A stretch of DNA of 64,000 bases, from the NCBI GenBank assembly GCA_023262855.1, contig JALQYQ010000045.1:1-64000 (forward strand). Reading direction: 5' to 3'. The notes beneath the pieces were generated by a model, which had not been told where the DNA came from, searched no databases, and saw only the letters and a program-made list of their open reading frames with translations. Positions 63,455-64,000 of this stretch are shown here, one piece after another (the stretch's first letter is position 1; every line of letters starts with the position of its first letter). This stretch comes from Crocinitomicaceae bacterium (lineage in GTDB: Bacteria > Bacteroidota > Bacteroidia > Flavobacteriales_D > Crocinitomicaceae). Position numbers and translations under genes: made by a program.

Positions 63455-64000
63455 ATGAAAAAACTACTATTCTTTATTATTGCCTTATTGACTTTCAATG
63501 GTTTTAGTCAAACAGGAAAATTAGTGGGTAAAGTTCGTGATGACAAAGGCGAAGCAATTATCGGTGCGGCAATCATTTACAAAAAAGATGTGACAATTGG
63601 AGCAATGAGTGATGAGCAAGGGAATTATATTTTGGAAATCCCTGCTGGAAAGAATCGATTGATTTGTCGTTATACGAACATGATTACCGATACTTTTGAG
63701 ATCGTCATATTTGAAAATCAAACGGTGTCACATGATATTGTACTCAAACAATATGTCAAAGAATTAATTGCGGTTGATGTAAAAGTTGGGAAATTTGATA
63801 AGGCGATTGAAGATCAGACGGTTTCAATGGAAATTATCAAACCTGCAATCATTGAAAATAAAAATACGAGAAGTATTGAAACTGCTTTGGATCAAACGCC
63901 TGGCTTGAATATTCTGGATGGTGAACCACAGATTCGTGGAGGTAGCGGTTTTACATTCGGAGTTGGTTCGAAGGTTGCTGTTATTGTTGATGATATGCCA
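63455..64000 (+). CDS. TonB-dependent receptor, N-terminal part (3' end outside window)
   Basis: The visible 182 codons begin MKKLLFFIIALLTFNGFSQTGKLVGK, a signal peptide with a carboxypeptidase-like regulatory domain (GKVRDDKGEAIIGAAIIYKKDVTIGAMSDEQGNYILEIPAGK). They continue with the plug region (SIETALDQTPGLNILDGEPQIRGGSGFTFGVGSKVAVIVDDMP). The frame is open to the window edge. It reads as a SusC-like or other TonB receptor; the ligand is unknown. It follows the terminator by 15 bases. Confidence 0.8.
   Translation, partial: MKKLLFFIIALLTFNGFSQTGKLVGKVRDDKGEAIIGAAIIYKKDVTIGAMSDEQGNYILEIPAGKNRLICRYTNMITDTFEIVIFENQTVSHDIVLKQYVKELIAVDVKVGKFDKAIEDQTVSMEIIKPAIIENKNTRSIETALDQTPGLNILDGEPQIRGGSGFTFGVGSKVAVIVDDMP

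Overview
The window is a continuous, AT-rich, densely coded bacterial chromosome segment from the Bacteroidota, most likely the order Flavobacteriales (inference). The evidence is two secreted proteins with Type IX secretion (T9SS) C-terminal signals and a PorE-like OmpA protein, BshC of bacillithiol synthesis, an IcmF fused mutase, a fused E1 alpha/beta 2-oxoacid dehydrogenase, a UbiA-type prenyltransferase next to Maf, many SusC-like or other TonB-dependent receptors, and Bacteroidota promoters of the TAnnTTTG type with no Shine-Dalgarno sites before starts. I see no rRNA, tRNA, CRISPR array, prophage or insertion sequence. No gap between genes exceeds about 235 bases.

Layout. 1-1.8 kb: the end of trhO (tRNA hydroxylation) and lgt (lipoprotein lipidation). 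2-9.5 kb, minus strand: a block of secreted or membrane proteins (MepA-like endopeptidase, YwqK/MORN protein, a soluble protein resembling the non-membrane part of DUF2723 proteins, lipocalin-like and TPR proteins), a UbiE-like methyltransferase and an SNase-like lipoprotein. 9.7-18 kb, minus: a long RluA-type pseudouridine synthase, DUF1801, a DUF2807 lipoprotein, a PagL-like lipid A deacylase, a TPR/barrel protein, a pentapeptide-repeat protein, endonuclease III without its iron-sulfur cysteines, and a TPR protein. 18-21.6 kb, plus: an envelope operon ending in an HhH/outer-membrane-barrel protein. 21.6-26 kb: dnaX split by a 10-A run, a cyclophilin and bshC. 26-31 kb: a TonB receptor with a vWA protein, then a Fic protein with a perfect palindrome over its promoter. 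31-39 kb: icmF, a GH20 hexosaminidase with cutC, an NlpC-like protein, and a nucleoside phosphorylase. 39-47.8 kb: DUF4197, a large T9SS adhesin-like protein, gdhA, the fused branched-chain E1 and a DEAD-box-family helicase. 48-56 kb: LolA-like protein, esterase, TonB receptor, lipoprotein, ung, hemE, OmpA protein. 56-61.6 kb, minus: a tightly packed six-gene operon (unknown 116-aa protein, KirBac channel, queE, PorE-like, UbiA-type, maf). 61.8-64 kb: a T9SS-exported protein and the start of another TonB receptor.

Themes. Much of the coding capacity serves the envelope: lipoprotein maturation (Lgt, LolA-like), peptidoglycan and lipid A trimming (MepA-like, PagL-like), T9SS export and outer-membrane uptake. 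Metabolic genes cover branched-chain oxo-acid oxidation (E1) and short-chain acyl-CoA isomerisation (IcmF), nitrogen assimilation (GdhA), haem (HemE) and queuosine (QueE). The two most interesting sequence signals are the dnaX A10 slippage site (22241-22250), which would give gamma and tau forms as in E. coli or Thermus, and the Fic promoter embedded in a perfect 16-base inverted repeat (31061-31103), which suggests autoregulation. A third is a set of promoters whose -7 box ends only 3-6 bases before the start codon, implying leaderless or nearly leaderless mRNAs. Three intergenic spots in the first 16 kb carry short degenerate word repeats.
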